A stretch of 64,000 bases of DNA from contig JAEYWY010000008.1 of the NCBI GenBank assembly GCA_023428695.1, forward strand, positions 77,615-141,614. Reading direction: 5' to 3'. Each line of letters starts with the position of its first letter. Positions within the stretch are counted from its first letter, which is position 1. This stretch comes from Bacteroidota bacterium (GTDB lineage: Bacteria > Bacteroidota > Bacteroidia > Cytophagales > Cyclobacteriaceae). A program made the position numbers and the translations under genes. A model generated the notes under the pieces. The model had not been told where the DNA came from, ran no database searches, and saw only the letters and a program-made list of their open reading frames with translations. This document shows, piece by piece, positions 42,125-50,665 of this stretch.

Positions 42125-43294
42125 CTAATTCAAAATTGGGGATCTCCGGAACGGTTTTGATTCATCAAACAACTTCCGATACGTAGCGTGGCGTTTGGCG
42201 ACGTATCCGCCGACTTGTTGTACAACGTTAATCATTTTCGGATTGAAGTCGCCGATCCAGTTCATTTCATATTCAACGTACCTGTTATAACTTTCCTGGA
42301 GGACCTGTCTTGCATTCATAATCATGGCACCGTCGACTCCTTTTCCCTGGTGCTCCGGAACAATACCAAAAAGAATCCCGAATGCTTTTCGGTTTGTCTT
42401 CAGTAGCGTATGCGCCAATGCAATGAGTTTTCCCTTCCAGTCAAGTTTACCATTGACGTGTTTGAAAATCTGATTGATCTCAGGAAGCGAAAGAAAGAAA
42501 CTTATCGGTTCTTCCTTATAGAAACCAAAGTACAACAGTTTCCTATCCATGATCGGTTTCATCTGCTTAACCATGAGTTGTGCCTGCTGCAATGTGATCT
42601 CAGGATTTTCTGAACGGTTACCCCATGCCTTGTTGTACACGTGGTGCAGATACTCCGCCAGTCGCGGTATTTCATCTTTGCGCAGGTAACGGAATGCATA
42701 TTCCGGATTTCGAGCTGCCAGCTCTGCCTTCTCGGCCAGGCGCGGCGATAAAGGATCGCGTACCTTTCGCGCAAACGTAAGCTGATAGAAATAAACCTGA
42801 AAACCGTATTCTTCAAAGTACGTCTTGTAGTAGGGAAAGTTATAATTGCATTGGTAGTTTGGTTCACGATCGAACCCTTCAATGAGGAGACCCCACCACC
42901 GATCGCGGCTTCCGAAGTTAATCGGGCCATCCATTGCTTCCATCCCGCGTTCTGCCAGCCAGTCACGACACGTATCGAAAAGCAGGAAGGCGGCTTCCTT
43001 GTTTTCAATGACCTCGAAGAATCCCATTCCGCCAGTAGGCTGATCGTTACCTTTGTGCACAAGCTTTTCGTTCACAAACGCCGCGACCCTGCCGATTGTC
43101 TCGTTTCGGTCGTCAACAAGAATCCAGCGAATGCACCGGCCGTGGCGAAATGCCTTGTTCTTCCCGGTGTCAAAGACGTTCTGAATGTCTTTATCGAGCG
43201 GGCGTATCCATTTGCTTTCGTTCCGATATAATTTTACCGGAAGCATCAGGAATTCGTCAGCCAGATGCTCATTAGTTACTTCTACAATCCTCAT
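42125..43294 (-). CDS. GNAT-superfamily N-acyltransferase-like protein
   Basis: 389 residues, two GNAT-like halves. The N-half has VKLYRNESKWIRPLDKD and IGRVAAFVNEK; the C-half holds the coenzyme-A loop-like GIVPEHQGKGVDGAMI (about 310-325). The middle motif MDGPINFGSRDRWWGLLIEGFD is typical of this Bacteroidota family. The acceptor is unknown. Its ATG overlaps the histidine kinase's stop (ATGA), so both are translated together. Confidence 0.75.
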   Translation of the reverse strand: MRIVEVTNEHLADEFLMLPVKLYRNESKWIRPLDKDIQNVFDTGKNKAFRHGRCIRWILVDDRNETIGRVAAFVNEKLVHKGNDQPTGGMGFFEVIENKEAAFLLFDTCRDWLAERGMEAMDGPINFGSRDRWWGLLIEGFDREPNYQCNYNFPYYKTYFEEYGFQVYFYQLTFARKVRDPLSPRLAEKAELAARNPEYAFRYLRKDEIPRLAEYLHHVYNKAWGNRSENPEITLQQAQLMVKQMKPIMDRKLLYFGFYKEEPISFFLSLPEINQIFKHVNGKLDWKGKLIALAHTLLKTNRKAFGILFGIVPEHQGKGVDGAMIMNARQVLQESYNRYVEYEMNWIGDFNPKMINVVQQVGGYVAKRHATYRKLFDESKPFRRSPILN

Positions 43295-45114
43295 CTTTGT
43301 TCGGCGGCTATTGGGCTGGTTCGGGAAACCCCGCTCTTCATTCGGTTGGGCAATATAATATGAAACCTCGTACCCTGGAAAGGTTTGCTGGAAACACTGA
43401 TCTGACCACCAAGTTTGTCTACGGCATTCTTCACAATATAAAGACCTATTCCTGAACCATCGGATTGTTCGGTGGCGCGATAGAACATTTCAAATATCCG
43501 TGCCAGGTTGGCGTCATCAATTCCAATCCCGTTGTCGGCAAACGTAATTTCGGCGCGATGGCTGTCAATCAACACTTTAATTGCAACCTCCGATTGAACG
43601 TCTTCTGTCTGCCTGTACTTGATTGCATTTGAAATCAGGTTACGGAATATTTCAGAAATCCGCCACGGATCACTGTAGAATTCATCACCACATACGTTGG
43701 TTATACGTTTGATTTCGCCAGCGCCCTCAAGGTAGTTGAGATCATTGAAGGTACGCTCAATGATTTGTGAGAAGTCAACCTTACTTATGGTAACGTCCAT
43801 CTTCAGGTTCTTCGAATGACTCAGTACATCCCCAATGAAGTGGTCTAGTTGCTCCACCTTACCGCCAATGATATCGATATACGTCAACGGGTTGTCGGTG
43901 TTACCGGGAAGTTTCGCCAGGTTAACAAGACCCAGTATGGATGATAATGGTGCCCGCAGATCGTGGGAAACTTTGTAAACAAAATTATCGAGTTCGGCAT
44001 TTCGGATCTTGAGTTCCTCTTCAACCTTAATGCGGTCGGTTATATCAATGTAAACTCCATAGATACCTATTGTTTGATTCTCCTGCATGATGGGCACGCC
44101 ATACAGGATCACGTTGACAATCCTGCCATCTTTGTGACGGCGCAACGTGTCAAGTTTCACAACTCTATTTGACGTGATAAGGTTGTTAAGGTCGATACCC
44201 TCGTTGTGGAGATGATCCGGGACAATAAAATCATTGAGGTTCTTTCCTTGCAGCTCCTGCATGGAGTATCCAAACATCTGTTGAAATCCCGGATTAACCT
44301 GATTTACTTTTCCGTTTTCATTCAGAAGTACAACAGCGATCGGAACATTTTGAAACAACTGTGTGAACATTGTTTCATTCTTCTTCAGCCTTGCTTCGGC
44401 TTGTTTGCGTTCGGTGATGTCGCGAAAGATTACCTGAATCGATGGCGATCCCTTGAACATAAACGGAAACGCAGATGTCTCGACATCAATTACTTTTCCG
44501 TCCACACGAAGAAACTTTTGTTCAACCATTTTCGTCGGCGTGACTGCGGCTACTTCCTTGAGTTTTCCGACGATGTTATCGCGATAGTCCGGGTGAATGT
44601 AGTTAAGCACATGTGTATTCACGAGGCCCAATGGTTTTGCACCGAGAATTTCGTGGGCCTGTACATTGGCATACACCAACTTCCCATGATTGTGAACAAC
44701 GATACCTATAGGCAATCGTTCAACAAGCGCGTCGTAACGAAGCTCACTTTCCTTGAAGTATTCGCGGCGATCCGTAACATCCTGGATGATACCACGACGA
44801 AAGACGGTACCGTCAGCCATCTTTTCAAAGTTTGAACGCACTTCCATCCAACGCTCCTGACCACGAACGATCATGCGGCCATGCCAATACCACTCGCCGC
44901 CGTTTTTCAAGCTGGCCTGAGACGACTCTACCATGGTAGAAAAATCTTCCGGATGAACCATACGATCCATAAGCGTGGGGTCTTTCACTACGGCGTCAGG
45001 CTCAATGCCCAGAATGGTTCGAGACGACTCGCTCAGGTACCTGAAGTAACCCTCACCGGCAGTCGAAATCGCGTATTCATACAAGACTACCGGAATATTC
45101 GCCAGATCCTGCAT
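43291..45114 (-). CDS. Cytosolic sensor histidine kinase with three PAS domains
   Basis: 607 residues. PAS domains span about 5-115, 125-235 and 245-365; each ends in a DVTDR/DITER/DITDR-like PAC motif. HisKA has KVSHDLRAPLSS (phospho-accepting histidine about 382), and the ATPase domain has NLISNAIKYR, FADNGIGID, MFYRATEQSDGSGIGLYIVK. No membrane segment is visible. No response regulator is adjacent. A possible promoter precedes it (45169-45199); the GNAT-like gene is coupled downstream. Confidence 0.92.
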   Translation of the reverse strand: MQDLANIPVVLYEYAISTAGEGYFRYLSESSRTILGIEPDAVVKDPTLMDRMVHPEDFSTMVESSQASLKNGGEWYWHGRMIVRGQERWMEVRSNFEKMADGTVFRRGIIQDVTDRREYFKESELRYDALVERLPIGIVVHNHGKLVYANVQAHEILGAKPLGLVNTHVLNYIHPDYRDNIVGKLKEVAAVTPTKMVEQKFLRVDGKVIDVETSAFPFMFKGSPSIQVIFRDITERKQAEARLKKNETMFTQLFQNVPIAVVLLNENGKVNQVNPGFQQMFGYSMQELQGKNLNDFIVPDHLHNEGIDLNNLITSNRVVKLDTLRRHKDGRIVNVILYGVPIMQENQTIGIYGVYIDITDRIKVEEELKIRNAELDNFVYKVSHDLRAPLSSILGLVNLAKLPGNTDNPLTYIDIIGGKVEQLDHFIGDVLSHSKNLKMDVTISKVDFSQIIERTFNDLNYLEGAGEIKRITNVCGDEFYSDPWRISEIFRNLISNAIKYRQTEDVQSEVAIKVLIDSHRAEITFADNGIGIDDANLARIFEMFYRATEQSDGSGIGLYIVKNAVDKLGGQISVSSKPFQGTRFHIILPNRMKSGVSRTSPIAAEQR

Positions 45115-45168
45115 AATGGTGGAAAGCGATAATTCATTTCGTTAATGCAAAGCCGAAAGGGTATCCAT

Positions 45169-45199
45169 GCAAGATAAGGCTAACGTCGATAGAAAACAA
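45169..45199 (-). promoter_or_regulatory. Possible promoter for the PAS histidine kinase operon
   Basis: The minus strand shows TTG, a 20-base spacer and TATCTTGC, close to TAnnTTTG, about 55 bases before the kinase start. Confidence 0.35.
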
Positions 45200-45251
45200 T
45201 TGCTCACAAGCCAAACAGGAACATTTTAGATTGCCAGGATCACCGCGAGGA

Positions 45252-45878
45252 TCACTTTATTTCGTCCTTGAAAATAGCGCTTTCGATAAATCCTGAAAAA
45301 AAACAGCGGGATTCAGCCCTCCTGAATCCGGCCCGGGCGAGTTGCGCATTCCAGTCGGCCAGCGACCGTACGCGGAGCCCGGCAAAAGCCGAAAAGAATG
45401 CATACATACAGGCAAGAAGCAACCCGTGCCACCACTTTCGTTTCACAAAATCTGCAACAAGCCACATGCTGTCGGGAGCGACAACTTCGGCAATATTCGA
45501 AATCAGATTCTGCAGATCCACCGTTGAAAACATGTCCAGAAAAAAGTATGTGACTACCACGTCAAACGCCTGGCCGCGCGGCATGTCTTCCAATCTGCCG
45601 TGGACAAAATCTACGCGCAGGCCGGGAGGCGTGTTCTTTTTAGCGATTTCCAACATTCGCGCGGACGCATCAACATACACCACATGCGCATCAGGTGCAT
45701 GTTGATGTAATGCGTAAAGGAAAATTCCTGTTCCACCACCTATAACTAATATCCGTGACGCCTTCGGAATCCTGTCGAGATATATAAGCTGTGAATCTTT
45801 GATCGCATTCCCGAATGCGAGGTGCGCAAGACGGTCGTAGTATGGGGCGATAAAATCAAAACCGCCGACCTTGCTCAT
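45252..45878 (-). CDS. Class I SAM-dependent methyltransferase
   Basis: 208 residues. SAM-binding motif LVIGGGTGIFL (about 44-54), acidic VVYVDASARML and a motif-II-like FDVVVTYFFLDMF. The N-terminal FDFIAPYYDRLAHLAFG resembles UbiE/MenG-type methyltransferases. A hydrophobic stretch (about 150-170, WHGLLLACMYAFFSAFAGL) suggests membrane contact. The start overlaps the UbiA-like gene's stop as ATGA, so the two likely act in one path, perhaps on a prenylated substrate. Confidence 0.85.
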   Translation of the reverse strand: MSKVGGFDFIAPYYDRLAHLAFGNAIKDSQLIYLDRIPKASRILVIGGGTGIFLYALHQHAPDAHVVYVDASARMLEIAKKNTPPGLRVDFVHGRLEDMPRGQAFDVVVTYFFLDMFSTVDLQNLISNIAEVVAPDSMWLVADFVKRKWWHGLLLACMYAFFSAFAGLRVRSLADWNAQLARAGFRRAESRCFFSGFIESAIFKDEIK

Positions 45879-46675
45879 GATAGTATGATGACAATCAACG
45901 GCAAGAGAAATAGTGCATCCCCGGCAAGACGAAAGTTATCCGTCCTGGCGAAATATTGACGTTGTGAATAAATAATGATGTGACCAACACCAACCAACCA
46001 AAGAACCAGGAAATACATATCGAAACGACTCCAAAGAACCAGGCAGGATTGCAATACCAGGATCACGAACAACACCGTTACCGCTACACGTTTCCCTGCA
46101 CTTGTAACAAAAGAAAAAGAACCCTGGCTGATGTCGCGATCGTGATCGAACCACGAAAAAAGCAGGAGGTTCATCAACGCGGCGAGATAGAACTGAAAAA
46201 TCAACGCGGTAGAAATTTGTGTGATTGACCAATCCTTCAATACGGGAACCAGAACACCTGCCGTATACAACGCGGCGGCAAGAAATTCCTTCGCCCAGTG
46301 GATACGTTGTATCATGACAAGATAGAGGCCGGCTGCCAGACCCAGTATTACTCCGGCGCGAATCGTAAGTGCGGGAAGGGTCCAAACCATGATCAAATCC
46401 GAGATCGCAAGGAAACCTGTGATGATCAACAGGAGTCGGAAATGTCGGGCGTGAAACAAATGGCGATCCGTACTCGCGTTATCGCCCATCTTCCATGCAT
46501 CCAATAGATGGTCCGTTGTATAAAGAATCCAAACGGTCAGTGACAGCACAAGCAGCGCGACCCATGAAACCGGAACGTGAAATGCCATCGCGAAGAAGTA
46601 GCTGTTGCATGCGGCACCACAGGCAACATCAATGCTGAGAATGTTGACGGGTCGATATATGTCACTTACCGGCAT
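45875..46675 (-). CDS. UbiA-like prenyltransferase-superfamily membrane protein
   Basis: 266 residues, about eight membrane segments. Acidic motifs TTDHLLDAW (first) and WFDHDRDISQ (second) sit where UbiA enzymes keep their two Asp-rich, magnesium-binding motifs, although the spacing is not canonical. Length fits. The ATG at 46675 sits right behind the atpG terminator, so expression needs read-through or an unseen promoter. It is coupled to a methyltransferase gene. Confidence 0.6.
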   Translation of the reverse strand: MPVSDIYRPVNILSIDVACGAACNSYFFAMAFHVPVSWVALLVLSLTVWILYTTDHLLDAWKMGDNASTDRHLFHARHFRLLLIITGFLAISDLIMVWTLPALTIRAGVILGLAAGLYLVMIQRIHWAKEFLAAALYTAGVLVPVLKDWSITQISTALIFQFYLAALMNLLLFSWFDHDRDISQGSFSFVTSAGKRVAVTVLFVILVLQSCLVLWSRFDMYFLVLWLVGVGHIIIYSQRQYFARTDNFRLAGDALFLLPLIVIILS

Positions 46676-46676
46676 A

Positions 46677-46706
46677 AACAAAAAAAGTCTCCACCGGGGG
46701 AGACTT
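46677..46706 (-). terminator. Rho-independent terminator of the ATP synthase operon
   Basis: Minus strand: 8-bp stem (AAGTCTCC with GGAGACTT, 6-base loop) followed by a T-rich tract. It lies 20 bp after the atpG stop and runs up to the start codon of the UbiA-like gene. Confidence 0.85.
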
Positions 46707-46726
46707 CTTTGGTTCTTACTTTCGGA

Positions 46727-47617
46727 TCAGGAGGATTTGAGAGCCTCCGCGCCGCCGACGATTTCAAGAATTTCCTTTGTAATCGCCGCCTGACGTGTTC
46801 TGTTGTAAGTCAATCTGAGTTCTTTCAACAACTCACCGGCATTTTCCGTTGCCTTATCCATGGCCGTCATCCGCGCGCCGTTTTCGGCTGCGTTTGAGTC
46901 CAGCAAAGCCTTGAACAATTGAATCTTGATCGACTTCGGAATAATACCCTTGAGAATCTCCTCCTGTTCGGGTTGGTAAATATAGTCTATTTGATTGGTC
47001 TTTGACGATTCGGACGACGCAGGCGCAATCGGCAGCAACTGCTCCGTGCGCAAGATTTGAGTGGCCACGTTTTTGAACTCGTTGTACACCAGTATAACCT
47101 TGTCATACTTCGCCGCACGGAATGAATCGATAATGTATTGGCCGGCTTCAGAAGCGTGTTGAAAGTCGAGGTGACTGAACATATTCCCATACTCGCTTAT
47201 CACTTTCGTGCCGCTGCGTTTGCTGAAGAAATCAACAGCCTTTCTGCCGATCGGAAGGAACGAGACATTCCCCGCTTTCATTTGTGCTGCATAGTTCTCT
47301 TCGACGAGGCGAACCACCCCCTTGAAAATATTGCTGTTGAACGAACCACAAAGGCCACGGTCGGAACTCACCGCTACAATCAGCACTTTGCCGGTTTCAC
47401 GGACAGCACTGTACCATGTATCGGTATCTGCGTCCGCCTGGGCGGCAGAAAGGTTCTGAAGAATCGAGCCAAGCTTCTGCGCGTAGGGCCTGAGTTGCGT
47501 GATACGGTCCTGCGATTTACGCAACTTTGCCGCCGCTACCATCTTCATGGCTTTGGTGATCTGCTGCGTGCTGACAACCGAATTGATTCTGTTCTTTACT
47601 TCCTTTAAGCTGGGCAT
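46727..47617 (-). CDS. atpG: ATP synthase F1 gamma subunit
   Basis: 296 residues, the rotor shaft of F1. N-terminal MPSLKEVKNRINSVVSTQQITKAMKMVAAAKLRK and C-terminal LLKELRLTYNRTRQAAITKEILEIVGGAEAL regions are highly conserved (quoted in parts: NRINSV, KAMKMVAAAKL, RQAAITKE). The mid-part SSDRGLCGSFNSN is also typical. Last gene of the operon, 12 bp after atpA and followed by a terminator. Genes for beta and epsilon (atpD, atpC) are not in the window, as expected for Bacteroidota. Confidence 0.97.
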   Translation of the reverse strand: MPSLKEVKNRINSVVSTQQITKAMKMVAAAKLRKSQDRITQLRPYAQKLGSILQNLSAAQADADTDTWYSAVRETGKVLIVAVSSDRGLCGSFNSNIFKGVVRLVEENYAAQMKAGNVSFLPIGRKAVDFFSKRSGTKVISEYGNMFSHLDFQHASEAGQYIIDSFRAAKYDKVILVYNEFKNVATQILRTEQLLPIAPASSESSKTNQIDYIYQPEQEEILKGIIPKSIKIQLFKALLDSNAAENGARMTAMDKATENAGELLKELRLTYNRTRQAAITKEILEIVGGAEALKSS

Positions 47618-47629
47618 CTTGCCTGACGA

Positions 47630-49207
47630 TTAAACGTATTGTTTTGCCAGATCGGTAGCCACCTTCTTGATGGTCTCCACGTCTGCATCTTCAAATTTTC
47701 CTGCTCGGAGGTTATCGAGCACAGCCTGATGGCTGCCACGCATCAACTCGAGGAATTCTTTCTCAAACTGCTTTACTTTTGGAACGGGAACACGGTCGAG
47801 AAATCCTCTGGTCGATGCCGTGATGATCGCAATCTGTTCTTCTACAGGAACAGGCGCAAATTGATCTTGCTTCAGGATCTCTGTGTTTCTCCGGCCCCTT
47901 TCAATGGTAAGCTTCGTTGCTGCATCAAGATCAGAACCGAATTTCGCAAACGCTTCGAGTTCGCGGAATTGCGCCTGGTCGAGCTTAAGGGTTCCCGCAA
48001 CCTTTTTCATTGATTTGATCTGCGCCGAACCACCCACACGTGATACCGAAATACCTACGTTGATCGCAGGACGGATACCAGAGTTGAAGAGGTTAGTTTC
48101 GAGGAAGATCTGGCCGTCAGTAATTGAAATCACGTTTGTCGGAATGTATGCTGATACGTCACCGGCCTGTGTTTCAATGATCGGCAAAGCGGTAAGTGAT
48201 CCGCCACCCTTAACCATGTGCTTGATGGAAGCAGGAAGGTCGTTCATATTGGCTGCGATCTGATCGTTGTTGATGATCTTCGCGGCACGCTCGAGTAGAC
48301 GAGAGTGAAGATAGAAAACATCACCAGGATAGGCCTCGCGTCCCGGAGGTCTTCTCAGAAGAAGAGAAACCTCGCGGTAAGCCACAGCCTGTTTTGAAAG
48401 GTCATCGTAGACAACCAATGCAGGACGGCCTGTATCGCGGAAGAATTCACCGATAGCTGCACCTGTGAACGGGGCAAAGAACTGCATCGGAGCAGGGTCC
48501 GACGCTGCTGCTGATACGATAACGGTATATGGTAACGCGCCTGCTTTCTCAAGTGCTGCGGCAACGCTGGCGACAGTCGATGCTTTTTGTCCAACAGCAA
48601 CGTAGATACAGAACACGGGCTGACCACGTTCGAAGAATTCACGCTGGTTGATAATCGTATCTATTGCGACGGCGGTCTTACCAGTCTGACGGTCACCGAT
48701 GATCAATTCGCGCTGACCACGACCGATCGGAATCATCGCATCGATTGCTTTGATACCGGTTTGAAGGGGTTCGTTAACAGGCTGTCTGAAAATTACACCA
48801 GGTGCTTTCCGCTCCAGCGGCATTTCATAAAGATCACCCTGAAGAGGACCTTTGCCATCCACCGGTTGACCCAGTGTATCAACAACCCGGCCGAGCATGC
48901 CGTCACCGACTTTCACCGATGCGATCTTACCTGTACGCTTAACTGTTGCACCTTCGCGGATGTCTTTGTAGTCACCAAGTAACACGGCACCCACGTTGTC
49001 CTCTTCCAGGTTAAGAACCAATGCCTGGAGCCCGTTTTCAAAAACAAGCAACTCCCCGGCTTGTGCCTGGGTGAGGCCGTATATCCTGGCCACACCATCG
49101 CCTACCGTAAGGACGGTACCAACTTCCTCGAGTTGCGCATCGGTGCGTGAGTGCGCTAGTTGTTCACGTAATATTGCTGAAACTTCATCTGGTCTTATCT
49201 CTGCCAT
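47630..49207 (-). CDS. atpA: ATP synthase F1 alpha subunit
   Basis: 525 residues, the non-catalytic nucleotide-binding subunit of F1. The P-loop is GDRQTGKT (171-178), with VYDDLSKQAVAYR and LLRRPPGREAYPGDVFYLHSRLLERA-type sequence and SISRVGG-like VSVSRVGGSAQIKSM. It is 48 bp after atpH; that gap holds a stem-loop (49240-49254). Confidence 0.98.
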   Translation of the reverse strand: MAEIRPDEVSAILREQLAHSRTDAQLEEVGTVLTVGDGVARIYGLTQAQAGELLVFENGLQALVLNLEEDNVGAVLLGDYKDIREGATVKRTGKIASVKVGDGMLGRVVDTLGQPVDGKGPLQGDLYEMPLERKAPGVIFRQPVNEPLQTGIKAIDAMIPIGRGQRELIIGDRQTGKTAVAIDTIINQREFFERGQPVFCIYVAVGQKASTVASVAAALEKAGALPYTVIVSAAASDPAPMQFFAPFTGAAIGEFFRDTGRPALVVYDDLSKQAVAYREVSLLLRRPPGREAYPGDVFYLHSRLLERAAKIINNDQIAANMNDLPASIKHMVKGGGSLTALPIIETQAGDVSAYIPTNVISITDGQIFLETNLFNSGIRPAINVGISVSRVGGSAQIKSMKKVAGTLKLDQAQFRELEAFAKFGSDLDAATKLTIERGRRNTEILKQDQFAPVPVEEQIAIITASTRGFLDRVPVPKVKQFEKEFLELMRGSHQAVLDNLRAGKFEDADVETIKKVATDLAKQYV

Positions 49208-49239
49208 GATTGTGAGTCGTTAAAATTTTATCAGTTCTT

Positions 49240-49254
49240 CCCCTGTGACAGGGG
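49240..49254 (-). promoter_or_regulatory. Intercistronic stem-loop between atpH and atpA
   Basis: CCCCTG and CAGGGG with a 3-base loop, directly after the atpH stop. There is no T-tract, so it is more likely an mRNA stability or processing element than a terminator. Confidence 0.55.
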
Positions 49255-49255
49255 A

Positions 49256-49816
49256 TTAAAATTCCTTTATGTATGGGTTCTTACTAAATTCCACCTGAAG
49301 AGCTTTCAGTTTGCTCTTGATCGATGTATCAACCTGCCTGTCTCCCACCTTGAGCACGAATCCCCCAATCAGTTCCGGATCCACCTTCTCGATCATTTCA
49401 ACTTCCTGCTTCTTGATAACCTTTTTGACCATCTCTCTGAACTCGCTACGCAGCTTTTCATCGATAGGTGTAGCGGTAGTCAGGAAAGCCTTACCAATGC
49501 CTTTATAATCGTTGTATGCATTATGAAATTCGCGCGCAATCGCAGGAAGGATAGGTTCGCGATACTTCTTTGAAATCAGTTCGAAAATCGCAAGCGTCAG
49601 GGCGTTGAATCTGCCCTTGAATAATCCGTTGAAGATCGCGAGTTTCTTGTCGTGTTTAATGATGGGGTTGTGAACCATCAGCGCAAATTCGCGATTATCT
49701 TCAATCAGTCGTGCAAACTCCCGCATGTCGTTATGTACTTCTTCCAGCACGTTTCGCTCCACTGCGAGACTAAGCAGAGATTTTACGTAACGGTAAGCAG
49801 CCCTTGATTCTGCCAT
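49256..49816 (-). CDS. atpH: ATP synthase F1 delta subunit
   Basis: 186 residues, the stalk subunit joining F1 to the b subunits. RAAYRYVKSLLSLAVE at the N-terminus and the C-terminal VDPELIGGFVLKVGDRQVDTSIKSKL (seen as ELIGGFVLKVGDRQVD) are family hallmarks. Begins 2 bp after atpF. Confidence 0.95.
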   Translation of the reverse strand: MAESRAAYRYVKSLLSLAVERNVLEEVHNDMREFARLIEDNREFALMVHNPIIKHDKKLAIFNGLFKGRFNALTLAIFELISKKYREPILPAIAREFHNAYNDYKGIGKAFLTTATPIDEKLRSEFREMVKKVIKKQEVEMIEKVDPELIGGFVLKVGDRQVDTSIKSKLKALQVEFSKNPYIKEF

Positions 49817-49818
49817 GC

Positions 49819-50313
49819 TTAGTTAAGCTTTAGATCGTTAATGTATGTTTCCACCAACGCGCGCTGCTCTTTGTCGCCGGCAAGATTTTTTTTCATCAGC
49901 TTCTCTGCAATTTCGAGTGAGAACATCGCAACCTGAACCTTAACCTCCTTGAGAGCGGCCTGTTTTTCGATGTTGATGGCGGCACGCGCATCATCAATGA
50001 TTTTATCGGCAGTCTTCTTTGCGTCGGTTTGCGCCTCTTCGATCATTCGGTTGGCAGCCTCACGCGCCTGACGCATGATGCGCTCACGCTCTTCCCGGGC
50101 TTCCTGCAGCAGTTTTTCATTGTCTGCCTTAAGGAGAGCTATTTCTTGTTTCGCCTTCTCGGCGGTATCAAGGGCCGATTGAATAGAAGTTTCGCGTTCC
50201 TTCAGCGAAGAGAGAATAGGTTTCCAGGCAAACTTCGCCAGGAAGAGAAACAAGCCCACAAATACAACGAGCTGCCAGATAATAAGACCCGAACCCGGGG
50301 TGAGAAGTTCCAT
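49819..50313 (-). CDS. atpF: ATP synthase F0 subunit b
   Basis: 164 residues, outer stalk. A single N-terminal membrane segment (about 8-28, with a short PGSGLIIWQLVVF lead) and a long charged helix (about 35-150) that is rich in alanine, glutamate and lysine. Found 70 bp after atpE; the gap holds a strong stem-loop. Confidence 0.96.
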   Translation of the reverse strand: MELLTPGSGLIIWQLVVFVGLFLFLAKFAWKPILSSLKERETSIQSALDTAEKAKQEIALLKADNEKLLQEAREERERIMRQAREAANRMIEEAQTDAKKTADKIIDDARAAINIEKQAALKEVKVQVAMFSLEIAEKLMKKNLAGDKEQRALVETYINDLKLN

Positions 50314-50343
50314 ATTGTTTTGTTACAGTTTTACTTTTAAAAG

Positions 50344-50380
50344 TGAAACCTGGCGTTGCCAATTGCACTGCCAGGTTTCA
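50344..50380 (-). promoter_or_regulatory. Intercistronic stem-loop between atpE and atpF
   Basis: Eleven-base arms TGAAACCTGGC and GCCAGGTTTCA with a 15-base loop, starting three bases after the atpE stop. It could protect the atpE message 3' end or thin out transcription into atpF. Confidence 0.65.
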
Positions 50381-50383
50381 GGA

Positions 50384-50629
50384 TTAACTTTTGAAGGAGA
50401 TCAGCAGACAGATAACCAGCCCGAAAAGAGCGGCTACCTCAATCAGGGCGGCGATGATCAGCATAGCTCCCTGGATTTTTCCAGAAGCTTCAGGCTGACG
50501 CGCCATGCCTTCCATTGCGGCTGCACCGATTTTACCGATACCAAGTCCCGCGCCAATTGCTACAAGACCAGCACCGATTCCGGCACCCATGATTGCGTAA
50601 GCGATGTCCAATAAAATTGCTAAAAGCAT
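50384..50629 (-). CDS. atpE: ATP synthase F0 subunit c
   Basis: 81 residues, two membrane helices joined by the polar loop ARQPEA. The glycine-rich first helix (MGAGIGAGLVAIGAGLGIGKIG in part) and ion-carrying Glu64 (LIEVAALFG) are clear. The residues around Glu64 lack the Ser/Thr ligands of sodium forms, so it is likely proton-driven. Several c copies per enzyme are needed, which fits the stem-loop behind the gene. Confidence 0.97.
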   Translation of the reverse strand: MLLAILLDIAYAIMGAGIGAGLVAIGAGLGIGKIGAAAMEGMARQPEASGKIQGAMLIIAALIEVAALFGLVICLLISFKS

Positions 50630-50665
50630 AATTGTATTATTATAAGTGAAACAAAAGAGTCTGAA

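Noticed and set aside
45236..45255. Direct repeat AGGATCAC spaced by four bases
   Set aside because: Too short to support an attachment site or iteron; overlaps a stop codon and has no other copies in the gap.
45875..46675. Naming the UbiA-like gene menA
   Set aside because: Acidic motif spacing does not match MenA and no other menaquinone gene is adjacent.
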